A stretch of DNA of 64,000 nucleotides from Enterovibrio calviensis DSM 14347 (lineage in GTDB: Bacteria > Pseudomonadota > Gammaproteobacteria > Enterobacterales > Vibrionaceae). Location: assembly GCF_000621165.1 (NCBI RefSeq), contig NZ_KK211218.1:241196-305195 (forward strand), read 5' to 3'. The notes under the pieces were generated by a model. The model did not search any database, was not told where the DNA came from, and saw only the letters and a list, made by a program, of their open reading frames with translations. Positions 34,676-43,300 of this stretch are shown here, piece after piece; the stretch's first letter is position 1, and each line of letters opens with the position of its first letter. Made by a program: the position numbers and the translations under genes.

Positions 34676-36010
34676 TCAAGAAACGATGAACTCGTTCCAT
34701 TTACGGAGCATGTATTTGTTTTCATCCATCACGGAGTTCCAACAAGCGACGCTTCCCATGCGATCCCAGTAAGAGCCGCCATCACGCACTGCGCCGGCTT
34801 TCTCCATCAATTGCCCTGTTGGACTCAAAATGTCGCTGGCAGCAGGCTTGCCATCAATCCAGAAATCCCATTCGTTTTCTGTCATAAAGGCTTTGGAGGT
34901 TTCAGGTGCCGCGCTGTAGTAACCCTGACGGTTCAAATACGCACCCACCCAGCCAGAGAGATACCAATCGAGGTATTCGTAGGCGGCATCCAATTCCAAC
35001 CCTGAAAGGTGAGAGGCTAGGCCAAGGCCGCCACCCCACGCGCGATAACCTTCTTCCAGCGGCTGATAGACACAAGGAATGCCTCGGCTACGAACGGCGG
35101 CAACGGCAGGCGACCACATACTTTGAATGACCACTTCGCCCGACGCCATGAGGTTGACGGATTCATCGAATGACTTCCAGAAGGCGCGGAATTGCCCCTG
35201 TTTCTTGGCTTCAATCAGCACCGCGATGGTTTTGTCGATTTCTTCTTTTGTCATGTTGCCCTTGTCGGCGTATGACACTGCACCCATGGATTCACAGATC
35301 ATGGCGGCGTCCATGATGCCAATGGACGGGATGTTAAGAATCGATGCTTTGCCTTTAAATGCAGGGTCCATAATGTCGGACCAATTCTTGATTGGGCGAT
35401 TGATAAGGTCAGGACGGATACCAAGTGTATCTGCGTTATAAATGGTAGGGATTAATGTCATCCAATCGGTGGGTGACGACGCAAACTTAGTGGAATCTCT
35501 GCCTTCGACAAACCCAACGGTGTGAGGCGCTGTGCCTTGTGCAATCGGAGAGTCGGGCGTCAGTTTACCGTTGATGAACAATGGCGAGATTTTATCAAAC
35601 AGCTTGAGTCTTGATGTATCCAACGGTTGCAGCACTTTTGCCGGGAACACCTTTTTACAAATCCAATACTCAATGTCAGCAATGTCATAAGAGCCAGGTT
35701 GCGTCACGGCACGCTGTGTCACGCTGTCGGAATCCAAAGACGTGAGTTGGAGATTGAAGCCGAGATCTTCCTTACATTTCTCAGAAACCGCGTTGAGGTT
35801 GGATACGCCAGTACCGAATTGGCGCAAGGTAATGTTTTTAATGTTCTGAGCCCAAATCATGGGGAAGCCAGTAATTAAGCCTGAACTGGCAGCGGCTGCG
35901 GTCGCGACTGCCGCGCCTTTGATGAGTTTACGGCGGGTTTTATCTTGAGGCGCATTATCGTCCTGATCGATCACGGTCGTGCTCTTGATTGCAGATTTAT
36001 CGTCTTTCAT
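34676..36010 (-). CDS. ABC importer periplasmic binding protein, Tat-exported (PotD-like)
   Basis: This is a 444-residue binding protein. The N-terminus has a twin-arginine-type signal: TRRKLIKGA (about 25-33) followed by a hydrophobic run and IWAQ, so it is probably exported folded by Tat. The mature part has the polyamine-binding-protein type layout (RQFGTGVSNLN, LNIPSIGIMDAAMICESMGA, and the region EEGYRAWGGGLGLASHLSG). It is longer than PotD (about 348). Substrate class is inferred from its permease partners. Confidence 0.88.
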   Translation of the reverse strand: MKDDKSAIKSTTVIDQDDNAPQDKTRRKLIKGAAVATAAAASSGLITGFPMIWAQNIKNITLRQFGTGVSNLNAVSEKCKEDLGFNLQLTSLDSDSVTQRAVTQPGSYDIADIEYWICKKVFPAKVLQPLDTSRLKLFDKISPLFINGKLTPDSPIAQGTAPHTVGFVEGRDSTKFASSPTDWMTLIPTIYNADTLGIRPDLINRPIKNWSDIMDPAFKGKASILNIPSIGIMDAAMICESMGAVSYADKGNMTKEEIDKTIAVLIEAKKQGQFRAFWKSFDESVNLMASGEVVIQSMWSPAVAAVRSRGIPCVYQPLEEGYRAWGGGLGLASHLSGLELDAAYEYLDWYLSGWVGAYLNRQGYYSAAPETSKAFMTENEWDFWIDGKPAASDILSPTGQLMEKAGAVRDGGSYWDRMGSVACWNSVMDENKYMLRKWNEFIVS

Positions 36011-36027
36011 ATTCCTTTCCTTGGTAG

Positions 36028-37047
36028 CTAATGGGTAATGGTGAAAGTGTTCATCTGATTCTTGTGCCAGTTGAGGTCGACTCTTTGGCCAGAGGAAACA
36101 AGGAGGGGATCAAGCTTGTGTTCGGGAATAAAGCACATGCAGCGCTGGCCGTTGCCAATGTCGGCTTCAACAAAGTAAAACTGCGCCTGAAACTCCACAT
36201 CAACAATTTCAGCGGGCATGGATATGGTCTCGGCGCTTGGTGTGTGTGTCGGTGCAGTGATGTGGATATGATCGGCGCGCACGGAAAAAGAAGGAGGAAA
36301 ATCGGGGTGAGTGTCATTTGCGTTGATCACGTTATGACCACCGATAAAGTCAGCCACAAATGCCGACGCCGGTTTTTCAAAGATTGACTTTGGGTTTCCG
36401 CTTTGTTCAATGACGCCATCTTTCATCACAACTGCGATGTCGGCGAGCGCAAATGCCTCTTCCTGAGAATGCGTGACATGGATGAACGTCAGCCCTAGTT
36501 GCCGTTGAATGCGTTTCAGCTCTTTTCGCATTTGAATACGAAGGAAAGGGTCGAGCGCGGAAAGGGGCTCATCGAGCAATATGACATCAGGTTTACAGAT
36601 CAAGGCTCGGGCGAGGGCAATGCGTTGCTGCTGGCCGCCAGATAAATGCGCAGGAAGTTTATGCTGATGCTCCAACATATCGACAAGGGCGAGCATGTCT
36701 TTTGCGGCTTGAGTGCGTTCAGTTTTGCTGACTCCCGCCACTTTCAACCCGTAGGCGACGTTTTCCATGCACGTCATATGGGGGAACAGGGCATAGTTTT
36801 GAAACATCATCGCCGTCCCCCGTTGCCTTGGCGAAAGTTGTGTGACCTCATTACCGCTTAAACGCACCGTGCCGGATGTGACGCTTTCGTGCCCTGCAAT
36901 CATTCTTAATGTGGTGCTCTTCCCGCACCCGCTTGGACCGAGCAAACAACAATACTGGCCAGCTTCAATGGTTAAGTTCAGCGCACTGACGGCAGGACTG
37001 TTTCCATAATGTTTGGTCAGGTTGATTAGCTCAACGTTTCCTTTCAT
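36028..37047 (-). CDS. ABC importer ATPase, PotA type
   Basis: This 339-residue ATP-binding subunit energises the importer. Walker A GPSGCGKST is at 37-45, the ABC signature LSGGQQQR at 135-142 and Walker B VILLDEPLSALD at 155-166. The C-terminal 90 residues look like the TOBE regulatory domain of the MalK/PotA group. It is the first gene of the operon, preceded by a 16-bp palindrome that may be the operator of the divergent GntR regulator. Confidence 0.93.
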   Translation of the reverse strand: MKGNVELINLTKHYGNSPAVSALNLTIEAGQYCCLLGPSGCGKSTTLRMIAGHESVTSGTVRLSGNEVTQLSPRQRGTAMMFQNYALFPHMTCMENVAYGLKVAGVSKTERTQAAKDMLALVDMLEHQHKLPAHLSGGQQQRIALARALICKPDVILLDEPLSALDPFLRIQMRKELKRIQRQLGLTFIHVTHSQEEAFALADIAVVMKDGVIEQSGNPKSIFEKPASAFVADFIGGHNVINANDTHPDFPPSFSVRADHIHITAPTHTPSAETISMPAEIVDVEFQAQFYFVEADIGNGQRCMCFIPEHKLDPLLVSSGQRVDLNWHKNQMNTFTITH

Positions 37048-37063
37048 ACCACTCTCCTAAAAT

Positions 37064-37079
37064 AGATTGCTAGCAATCT
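37064..37079. promoter_or_regulatory. 16-bp palindrome, candidate GntR operator (ABC operon side)
   Basis: AGATTGCTAGCAATCT is perfectly palindromic and lies just upstream of the PotA-type gene and its ribosome site. A 13-of-16 copy occurs exactly 200 bp away at 37264-37279. Confidence 0.6.
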
Positions 37080-37263
37080 TGAAGAGTCTTTCAGCAGTTT
37101 TTGTGCCAACAAAAGGCTGAGAATAAAAACAGAGGGTTAGAGAAAGATCTACAAAATACCGGATATTTATTGCGTCATGGAGGCGCGTAAACTTGCCAAT
37201 TTGGTGCAACAAAAAAGAATGGATACCGAACACTTGGAATGTATGATCAAATATGCAATTCTT

Positions 37264-37279
37264 AAATTGGTAACAATCT
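37264..37279. promoter_or_regulatory. Second copy of the palindrome, at the gntR start
   Basis: AAATTGGTAACAATCT matches the 37064-37079 site at 13 of 16 positions and abuts the ribosome site of the GntR gene. This fits control of both divergent units by one regulator. Confidence 0.5.
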
Positions 37280-37290
37280 AAGGAGTGACA

Positions 37291-37986
37291 ATGAGCATTC
37301 TGAGCCAATCTCGCAAAGAAGTGGAAATCAATCGGATCATTGATGCCATCAGCCAAGCCGTTAGCGATCAACGCTTACCGCCCGGCACGCGCTTGGTCGA
37401 AGGCCAACTGGTGGAGACGTTTGGGGCAAACAGGAATCACGTAAGGTCAGCGATTCAGCGTTTGGCACTGCGCCGTATTGTGACTGTGCTGCCGAACAAA
37501 GGTGCGAGTGTTTCCGAGCCGACGCTAGAAGAAGCGAACGATGTGCTTTCTGCTCGCGCATTGGTTGAACAAGGCATTATCGAAAATCTGGTGGGAAGAG
37601 CGACAGACTTGGATTTGTCGCGACTCAAGCGACATGTACAGAAAGAAGTTGCTGCCAGAGACAAAGGAAGCCGAAGAGAAATCATTAAGCTTTCTGGCGA
37701 TTTTCATATTCTGTTGGCGGTACTGAATGGGAATCGTGTGCTCACCGAGATCCTCACTGACTTGATCACTCGAAGCTCACTCATCATCGCGCTATACCAA
37801 CGTGACAAGCAGTTAGATTGTGGTTGCCACGACCACGAACACATTATCCATGCGATTGCGAATGGTGAGAAAGGCAAAGCCATTGATTTGATGCGAACAC
37901 ATCTTCAGCAGGTAGAGTCAGGCTTGAACCTCGCATTTTGGAAAAACCGGACGGTGGATCTCGATAATGTGTTTTCAGATTCATGA
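37291..37986 (+). CDS. GntR-family regulator, FadR/FCD type
   Basis: This is a 231-residue transcription factor. ATG 37291 has AAGGAG upstream; the GTG at 37285 is the first in-frame start but overlaps that site. Residues about 10-75 form the GntR winged helix (LPPGTRLVEGQLVETFGANR, HVRSAIQRLALRRIVTVLPNKGASV). The C-terminal all-helical FCD domain carries conserved Asp/His metal-ligand positions (FHILLAVLNGN, HEHIIHAI). FCD regulators bind small carboxylates or amino-acid-like effectors. It lies divergent from the ABC/racemase operon and likely represses it. Confidence 0.92.
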   Translation: MSILSQSRKEVEINRIIDAISQAVSDQRLPPGTRLVEGQLVETFGANRNHVRSAIQRLALRRIVTVLPNKGASVSEPTLEEANDVLSARALVEQGIIENLVGRATDLDLSRLKRHVQKEVAARDKGSRREIIKLSGDFHILLAVLNGNRVLTEILTDLITRSSLIIALYQRDKQLDCGCHDHEHIIHAIANGEKGKAIDLMRTHLQQVESGLNLAFWKNRTVDLDNVFSDS

Positions 37987-38026
37987 TGGCCTCTCGAGTT
38001 GGTAGCGAGCTAAAACGGCCAAACAA

Positions 38027-38049
38027 AAGAGCACCCATTGGGTGCTCTT
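38027..38049. terminator. Terminator between gntR and terC-like genes
   Basis: AAGAGCACCC (38027-38036) pairs with GGGTGCTCTT (38040-38049). The minus strand continues with a T-rich stretch. Confidence 0.75.
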
Positions 38050-38071
38050 CAAATCGAAATAGGTTATTCGG

Positions 38072-39034
38072 TTAACTCGCCACTCGTTCAAGTTGGCGTT
38101 GTTTCCAAATTGAAGCACCAATACCGACAGTCAGCGAGGCCAATATAACGCCCAGTGATACCGGCGTAGCGATAGCAAATGGTGTTTCAATCAGTAGCAT
38201 CTTGGTACCGATAAAGCACAACATGAATGCCAACGTGTGGTGAAGGTACGCAAACTTGTTCAACATGCCGCCAAGCACGAAGTACAGTGAACGCAAGCCA
38301 AGTAGGGCGAACACATTCGCAGCCAATACGAGGTAAGGTTCTTGTGTTACCGCAAAGATAGCGGGGATGGAATCCAGTGCGAACATCACGTCTGTCATCG
38401 CAATCACCATCACAACCACCAGCATCGGCGTAGCAAGAATACCCAGTGAATCACGAGTGAACAGCTTGTTTCCATCGTAGTCAGGGCTAACGCGCAAGAA
38501 TCGTTTTACCAGTCTCACCGCAAAGCTGTCTGAGAAGGATTCGTTCTCTTCTCCATGTTGGCGCCACATTTGTACGCCAGTCCAAATCAAGAAGAAACCG
38601 AACAGGTAAAGTACGAAGTGGAATTCTGCAATCAGCGGAGCACCCAGTGAAATCATAATGCCACGCAGCACGAGCGCGCCGACAATACCCAGCATCAATA
38701 TGCGGGGAACATGATCTTCTGGCACCTTGAACTGTGCAAAAATCAGAGCAAACACAAATAAGTTATCGACGCTCAGCGATTTTTCAAGCAAGTAACCCGT
38801 AACAAACGAGGTGGCTGCTTCGCCGTTCGTCAGTTCACTGACGGGTGCCATATGTGGCCAATATAGATAAATAGCACCTGCAAATACGAACGCGAGAGAG
38901 AACCAGAACACACTCCACATAGCGGCGCTGCGAAAACTGATTTTTCCACGAGTGATAAGCAAGTCGATGCCGAGCATCAAAACGGTAAGAACTAACAGGC
39001 CTTCGTAGCCTGAGAAAAGTTCACTTAGGAACAT
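38072..39034 (-). CDS. alx: TerC/Alx-family membrane protein
   Basis: This is a 320-residue inner-membrane protein from ATG 39034, which follows a GGAGG. Several TM helices (about 10-30, 42-62, 80-105, 115-145, 190-260 and 275-310) carry the family signature YLLEKSLSVDNLFVFALIF and DVMFALDSIPAIFAV, with buried acidic residues likely for metal or proton transport. Family members (Alx, YkoY) export manganese. The leader upstream contains a yybP-ykoY manganese riboswitch, which supports a manganese role here rather than tellurite resistance. Confidence 0.9.
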   Translation of the reverse strand: MFLSELFSGYEGLLVLTVLMLGIDLLITRGKISFRSAAMWSVFWFSLAFVFAGAIYLYWPHMAPVSELTNGEAATSFVTGYLLEKSLSVDNLFVFALIFAQFKVPEDHVPRILMLGIVGALVLRGIMISLGAPLIAEFHFVLYLFGFFLIWTGVQMWRQHGEENESFSDSFAVRLVKRFLRVSPDYDGNKLFTRDSLGILATPMLVVVMVIAMTDVMFALDSIPAIFAVTQEPYLVLAANVFALLGLRSLYFVLGGMLNKFAYLHHTLAFMLCFIGTKMLLIETPFAIATPVSLGVILASLTVGIGASIWKQRQLERVAS

Positions 39035-39111
39035 GACACCTCCGGTGCGCGGAGGATGAGGGGGCAAAGGAGCACCTAACCAACCGCGCAGCTATAAGCA
39101 AATAAGCGAAT

Positions 39112-39225
39112 AAGTGGCGTTGGTCTCGTCAAAATACAGTGAAACTGTATTCTCGCGTGCCGGTAGCGGTGGCTACGGGATGACGACAGCGCGACAAAAT
39201 GACTACTCCCCAAAACGGCGCAATA
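39112..39225 (-). ncRNA. yybP-ykoY manganese riboswitch
   Basis: On the minus strand the leader of the TerC-like gene holds the conserved GGGGAGTAG loop (39211-39203). After a stem AATACAG/CTGTATT it holds GACGAGACCAACGCC (39130-39117 region). The arms CGTTTTGG (39217-39210) and CCAACG pair as P1. These two loops and their order are the diagnostic features of yybP-ykoY aptamers, which bind Mn2+ and control manganese exporters. The boundaries are approximate. Confidence 0.85.
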
Positions 39226-39459
39226 GTAGAGCTTTTCTAGCAAATAGGAAACAAGAAAATTCACGAAAAACAGGCTTTTAATTCAGTGTGAATAAAAACG
39301 TTTTTGATTCAATGGATTGATGAATATGAATCTATTGTGAACGTTGGTTTTTGATGATTTTATCTAAAGGCAAGTGCAGCATTTCAATGGGAAATGGCTT
39401 TGAACAATGGAGGCAATGCAATGCAAGAAAAGACTCTGGGTATAGGGGGCTTGGTATAA

Positions 39460-39490
39460 CGCTCTGATCCTCAGAAAGAGAACCAGAGCG
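39460..39490 (-). terminator. Hairpin after the MCP gene
   Basis: CGCTCTG (39460-39466) pairs with CAGAGCG (39484-39490), with further GATCCTC/GAGAACC pairing inside. It follows the MCP stop; the T-run is weak. Confidence 0.6.
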
Positions 39491-39513
39491 ACAGGGGGGT
39501 AATCTTAGTGCGA

Positions 39514-41403
39514 TTAAATATTGAACTTCGCAATAGCAGAAGTGAGTTGTTGGTTAGACACTGAGAGCTGTTGAACATTGGCGAGTGTGGCTTCTCCACT
39601 TTCACCCAACCGATCGACCATTTGGCTAATCGACCGAATGCTTTCACTAATCTCATGTGAAGCTTGGCTCTGCGTTTGTGTGATGTCAGTGATATGGCTG
39701 TTCAAGTTGTTTATTTCTTCCACGGAGGCGCTCATGACATCAAGGTTGCTATCAACAAGGTTGGTTTGCTCAACCGATTTCTGACAGCTGTTTTTCGTAT
39801 TCTCGATAGCTCGAACCGCGTTGACGGTACCTTCGTTGAGTTTTTGCAGCATATCGTTGATTTCCGACGTGCTTTGTTGAGTACGGCTGGCAAGCGCTCG
39901 TACTTCATCTGCAACAACGGCAAACCCGCGGCCTTGTTCTCCAGCCCTTGCGGCCTCAATAGCGGCATTCAAGGCTAGAAGGTTCGTTTGTTCAGCAATG
40001 TCGCCAATCACCGTGAGCACAGACGCAATCTTATCGGCATTGTCACTCATGGTTTGAATATCGTTCTCCATCACCGTAATTTCGCTCAGTAGCGCATTTA
40101 CGCTTCCTACTGATTGGCTGACTTGATGTTTCGACTCAGCCGTTTGTTCATGGGCTTTCTGCGTGCAACTCAAGGCTTCTGACGCGCTACTCGCTACCGT
40201 ATCTACAGTCGAACTCATGCTCTCCACACGAGAGACGACCTGCAGAGTTTCTTCTTTGTGATGGGTCAATACGTTGTGGTTCTCATCGGTTTTGGCTTTA
40301 ACGTCTTTTACTTCCGAAGATATTTTCGCGGTCGCATTTGAAATTCCTCCGACAATGTCTTGAAGGTTTTGTGCAACCTCATTGATGCCTCGAGCGATGA
40401 CACTAATTTCATCATTGGTGTTCACGTCCACTCGTGCTGTGAGATCGCCTTTTGCCAGTTTCTTCATCACTCGCATAACTTGTGACAATGGTTTGAGCAG
40501 CTTGCTGACGAGGAACAAGGTTATACCCATTACTAGGATGACCTGAACGAGAGAGAAAACGAGTGAATCGGTTCGGCTAGAGACCACCGTTTGATAGGCA
40601 TACTCTTTGTTCATGGCGACCGCCAAGTACCAAGGCGTACCTTCGATGGCGGTAATGTTGAAAAGGTAAGGATTATTGGCAAGGGTTAACTCGCTGACAA
40701 TTGGGTTGGCAGCAAGGGTTGGTAGAGTTTGTGATGTTAATTGAGGTGACATTTCACTGGCGTTAGTCAACAGCAACGATGTGTCGACACTCGCTAATAG
40801 TGTTGCGCTACCATCAAGCAGCATGGCTTGCGTGTTCTCACCGCTAATGCTGTTGATATAGCTGATGAGCTGTTTGATCTTAATATCGCCCGCAACCACG
40901 GCTTTTTCACCAGATGTTCGCGTATATTGCTGGGCTATCGTCACCACCAACTCGCCAGTCACTGAATCTTTATAAGGGGCGGTAATGACAGGATCTGTTG
41001 TGTTGCTGGCCTCGATATACCAAGGTCTTTTCCTTGGGTCATAGCCTTCACTCGATGGCTTGCCGTTATAACGAATCATGTCACCTGCGCCAGTGCCAAC
41101 GTAAACAGATTGAAAACCACCAGAGATACGGGCCTGACTAAGGTACGGAATGAGCGCATTGTTTGAGGGGGCGTTCAGATCGGATTCTTTGGCACTTTGA
41201 ATGATCTCAATGCGAGGCTGAATCCAATTTTGAATGCCTTTAGCACTGGCAATGCCAACGGAGTCGATAAATCGGCTCACCGAATCTTCTGTGTAGGTTA
41301 CCAATTGTTGATCTTGTCGCTGATATTGAACGACAGCGACAATGATAATGATGCTGGCTATTGCCAAGGAAATTTTGTGCTTAATAGAGCGAGGCATAAT
41401 CAT
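39514..41403 (-). CDS. Methyl-accepting chemotaxis protein (dCache type)
   Basis: This is a 629-residue chemoreceptor. TM1 is at about 10-26 and the periplasmic sensor at about 30-275 looks like a double Cache domain ([27 protein letters not shown] and [20 protein letters not shown]). TM2 is at about 280-302, HAMP at about 305-358 and the signalling hairpin centres on the invariant [20 protein letters not shown] segment. dCache receptors often bind amino acids or organic acids; the ligand is unknown. It is a single gene. Confidence 0.94.
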   Translation of the reverse strand: MIMPRSIKHKISLAIASIIIIVAVVQYQRQDQQLVTYTEDSVSRFIDSVGIASAKGIQNWIQPRIEIIQSAKESDLNAPSNNALIPYLSQARISGGFQSVYVGTGAGDMIRYNGKPSSEGYDPRKRPWYIEASNTTDPVITAPYKDSVTGELVVTIAQQYTRTSGEKAVVAGDIKIKQLISYINSISGENTQAMLLDGSATLLASVDTSLLLTNASEMSPQLTSQTLPTLAANPIVSELTLANNPYLFNITAIEGTPWYLAVAMNKEYAYQTVVSSRTDSLVFSLVQVILVMGITLFLVSKLLKPLSQVMRVMKKLAKGDLTARVDVNTNDEISVIARGINEVAQNLQDIVGGISNATAKISSEVKDVKAKTDENHNVLTHHKEETLQVVSRVESMSSTVDTVASSASEALSCTQKAHEQTAESKHQVSQSVGSVNALLSEITVMENDIQTMSDNADKIASVLTVIGDIAEQTNLLALNAAIEAARAGEQGRGFAVVADEVRALASRTQQSTSEINDMLQKLNEGTVNAVRAIENTKNSCQKSVEQTNLVDSNLDVMSASVEEINNLNSHITDITQTQSQASHEISESIRSISQMVDRLGESGEATLANVQQLSVSNQQLTSAIAKFNI

Positions 41404-41567
41404 TTTTTGTCTCTCATTAGCTATGCATGATTCAAAAATGGAGCATCAATAATTAGCATAGAACAGACAGTTGGTTTCTTCTTGTTCACTGACTCATATA
41501 AGTGGAATGGCGGCCAAACGCAGCAACTAAGGCCCAATTCAAAGTAAAAAAAACGAAAAAGTGAAAA

Positions 41568-41585
41568 AACCTCCAGATGGAGGTT
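41568..41585 (-). terminator. Terminator of the sox operon
   Basis: AACCTCC (41568-41574) pairs with GGAGGTT (41579-41585). On the minus strand it is followed by TTTT and more T-rich sequence. It closes the purU-to-Ldh gene row. Confidence 0.8.
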
Positions 41586-41660
41586 GTGTATGCATACGCG
41601 AGGTGTTGTCGGACTTTATCAATCTATGTTTTGGTTTTAACTTCCATCAGATCGTACCTC

Positions 41661-42662
41661 TTATTTTGACGTTAGTGACGAAGGACCTTCGGATAACGTT
41701 ATGGCTAAGTTCCACAAAGATTCAGGTACATCAACCTCAGTCAGCTCGTTAATATATTGCCCAGGCAAACGGGTTCCTTCATCTTGTGAGACCAGATCAG
41801 CGACTTGCTGACAGCGTTCATAGAAGTATTCCGAATTCGCGGGATCAATCACCAGAAAGTACTGACCAAGATCGTGCGGGTCGCCGTTGGTCGCTTTTAA
41901 TGGTTTAACAAACTGAGAGGCAATGCCGCCAGTGAGACCTGCTGTCAGCAATTCTGCCATCAATCCAAATCCCCAGCCTTTATATCCGCCAGCGGATACC
42001 AAAGAACCGGCCAAGGCTTTATGTGGGTCAGTGGTGGGGTTGCCATCTTCATCCAGTGCCCAGCCTTCAGGAATGCTTTCGCCCGCTTCTTTCGCCATGG
42101 TGATTTTTCCCAAAGCGACAACCGTGGTGGATTGGTCAAACTGCATGGCAATGCCGCCATCGCCGTCTGGCACCGAGAAAGCGACGGGGTTGGTGCCAAT
42201 GGTGCGTATTTTCCCGCCAGGTGGGGCAACGATGGGGGAGGAATTGGTAAAGCCAATCGCGATAAAACCACGGCGAGCAATCTGCTCGGTGAAATAGCCG
42301 AGTGATGTGCATGTGTGACTGTGGCCAATCGCCAGCGCGGCAATACCGTTATCTTTGGCAGCATCCATCACCGTCGGAAATGCACGAACAAAGGCTGATT
42401 GCGCAAAACCAAATTTGGCATCAACCTGAACCACGCCGGGTTTTGGCGTTGTAATCACAGGTTCTGCGTCTTTAGAGACACGCCCTGAGACTAACTGCTC
42501 GCAGTAACTTTGTAGGTAGTAGAGACCACAAATTCGATTCTGTCTGGATTCATTCTTTGCGACAGCAAGTGCGACAGATTCTGCGATCCAAGGTAACGCG
42601 CCGTGCTTTTCCAATGCGGTTTTACAAACCTCATGGACCTCCGAAATGGTAATCGTTGGCAT
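41661..42662 (-). CDS. Ldh-family NAD(P)H-dependent reductase
   Basis: This is a 333-residue enzyme of the malate/L-lactate (MDH-II) dehydrogenase family. This fold includes ureidoglycolate and sulfolactate dehydrogenases and the delta1-piperideine-/pyrroline-2-carboxylate reductases. The active-site His is in AIGHSHTCTSLGY (about residue 115). IRTIGTNPVAFSVPDGD and the PEGWALDEDGNPTTDPHKA loop are typical. It is the last gene of a sarcosine-oxidase-type operon, so an imino- or N-methyl-amino-acid substrate is plausible. Lactate- or malate-like hydroxyacids remain possible. Confidence 0.87.
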   Translation of the reverse strand: MPTITISEVHEVCKTALEKHGALPWIAESVALAVAKNESRQNRICGLYYLQSYCEQLVSGRVSKDAEPVITTPKPGVVQVDAKFGFAQSAFVRAFPTVMDAAKDNGIAALAIGHSHTCTSLGYFTEQIARRGFIAIGFTNSSPIVAPPGGKIRTIGTNPVAFSVPDGDGGIAMQFDQSTTVVALGKITMAKEAGESIPEGWALDEDGNPTTDPHKALAGSLVSAGGYKGWGFGLMAELLTAGLTGGIASQFVKPLKATNGDPHDLGQYFLVIDPANSEYFYERCQQVADLVSQDEGTRLPGQYINELTEVDVPESLWNLAITLSEGPSSLTSK

Positions 42663-42711
42663 ACTTACTCCTTTAGAATATGTCGCTTAAATCAGGTGTC
42701 GTTCTCACGGC

Positions 42712-43299
42712 CTATTGAAACTCGTGCGCTGCATCATCCAATGCGTCCCATAAATACGCAGCACTAGAAATATCGCTCAGGATCAGAAAACGTGTTTGCT
42801 TGAGATCGCTATTTGATACGTTGACCACGACAGATGAGACACGGGCGACTGATGTTTGTGCGATGTAACCGGATGGAAACGCGCTGGGTTGGAGATCCAC
42901 CGCGCAGACTTTGGCAAACAACTGAGGACATTGGTCGCCTGTTAGAACGAACATTGCAGCGCTGTGCTGGCAATATAAGCGGGTTACTTGTTGATGGCTC
43001 GTCGCGGCTTTTTCCATGTTGAGCATGAGGTCGGTGTGTTGATTCTTGGCATCAATGATCCAGTATTCGGTGAAGCCCAACCTGAATACCCACAAGCCGT
43101 TGTCCATTTCCGTTGCTCGGTTTGGCTGAGGGGGAAGTGCTATGCCGTGATCAGCCAAAAATGCTGCGGTTTGCTGTCCTCTGAATCCGATGCGGTTTGT
43201 GGTGGTCGCATCGTAGAAAGAAATGGAAGACAGCTGGTGGTTTTGGTCAATGCTGCTGTTTCGACGCTCTGGTTGTGCGCTGACTAAGAATGAAAACAT
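42712..43299 (-). CDS. soxG: Heterotetrameric sarcosine oxidase gamma subunit
   Basis: This is a 195-residue protein from ATG 43299, which follows GGAGG and lies one base after the soxA stop. The family fold resembles a truncated aminomethyltransferase (LGFTEYWIIDAKNQHTDLML; LYCQHSAAMFVLTGDQCPQLFA). The gamma subunit has no known catalytic role and helps to assemble the complex. Its position after soxA completes the soxBDAG order. Confidence 0.85.
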   Translation of the reverse strand: MFSFLVSAQPERRNSSIDQNHQLSSISFYDATTTNRIGFRGQQTAAFLADHGIALPPQPNRATEMDNGLWVFRLGFTEYWIIDAKNQHTDLMLNMEKAATSHQQVTRLYCQHSAAMFVLTGDQCPQLFAKVCAVDLQPSAFPSGYIAQTSVARVSSVVVNVSNSDLKQTRFLILSDISSAAYLWDALDDAAHEFQ

Positions 43300-43300
43300 A

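Noticed and set aside
38072-39034. Tellurite resistance function for the TerC-like gene
   Set aside because: No other ter genes (terA, terB, terD, terZ) are in the window, and the manganese riboswitch upstream points to another role.
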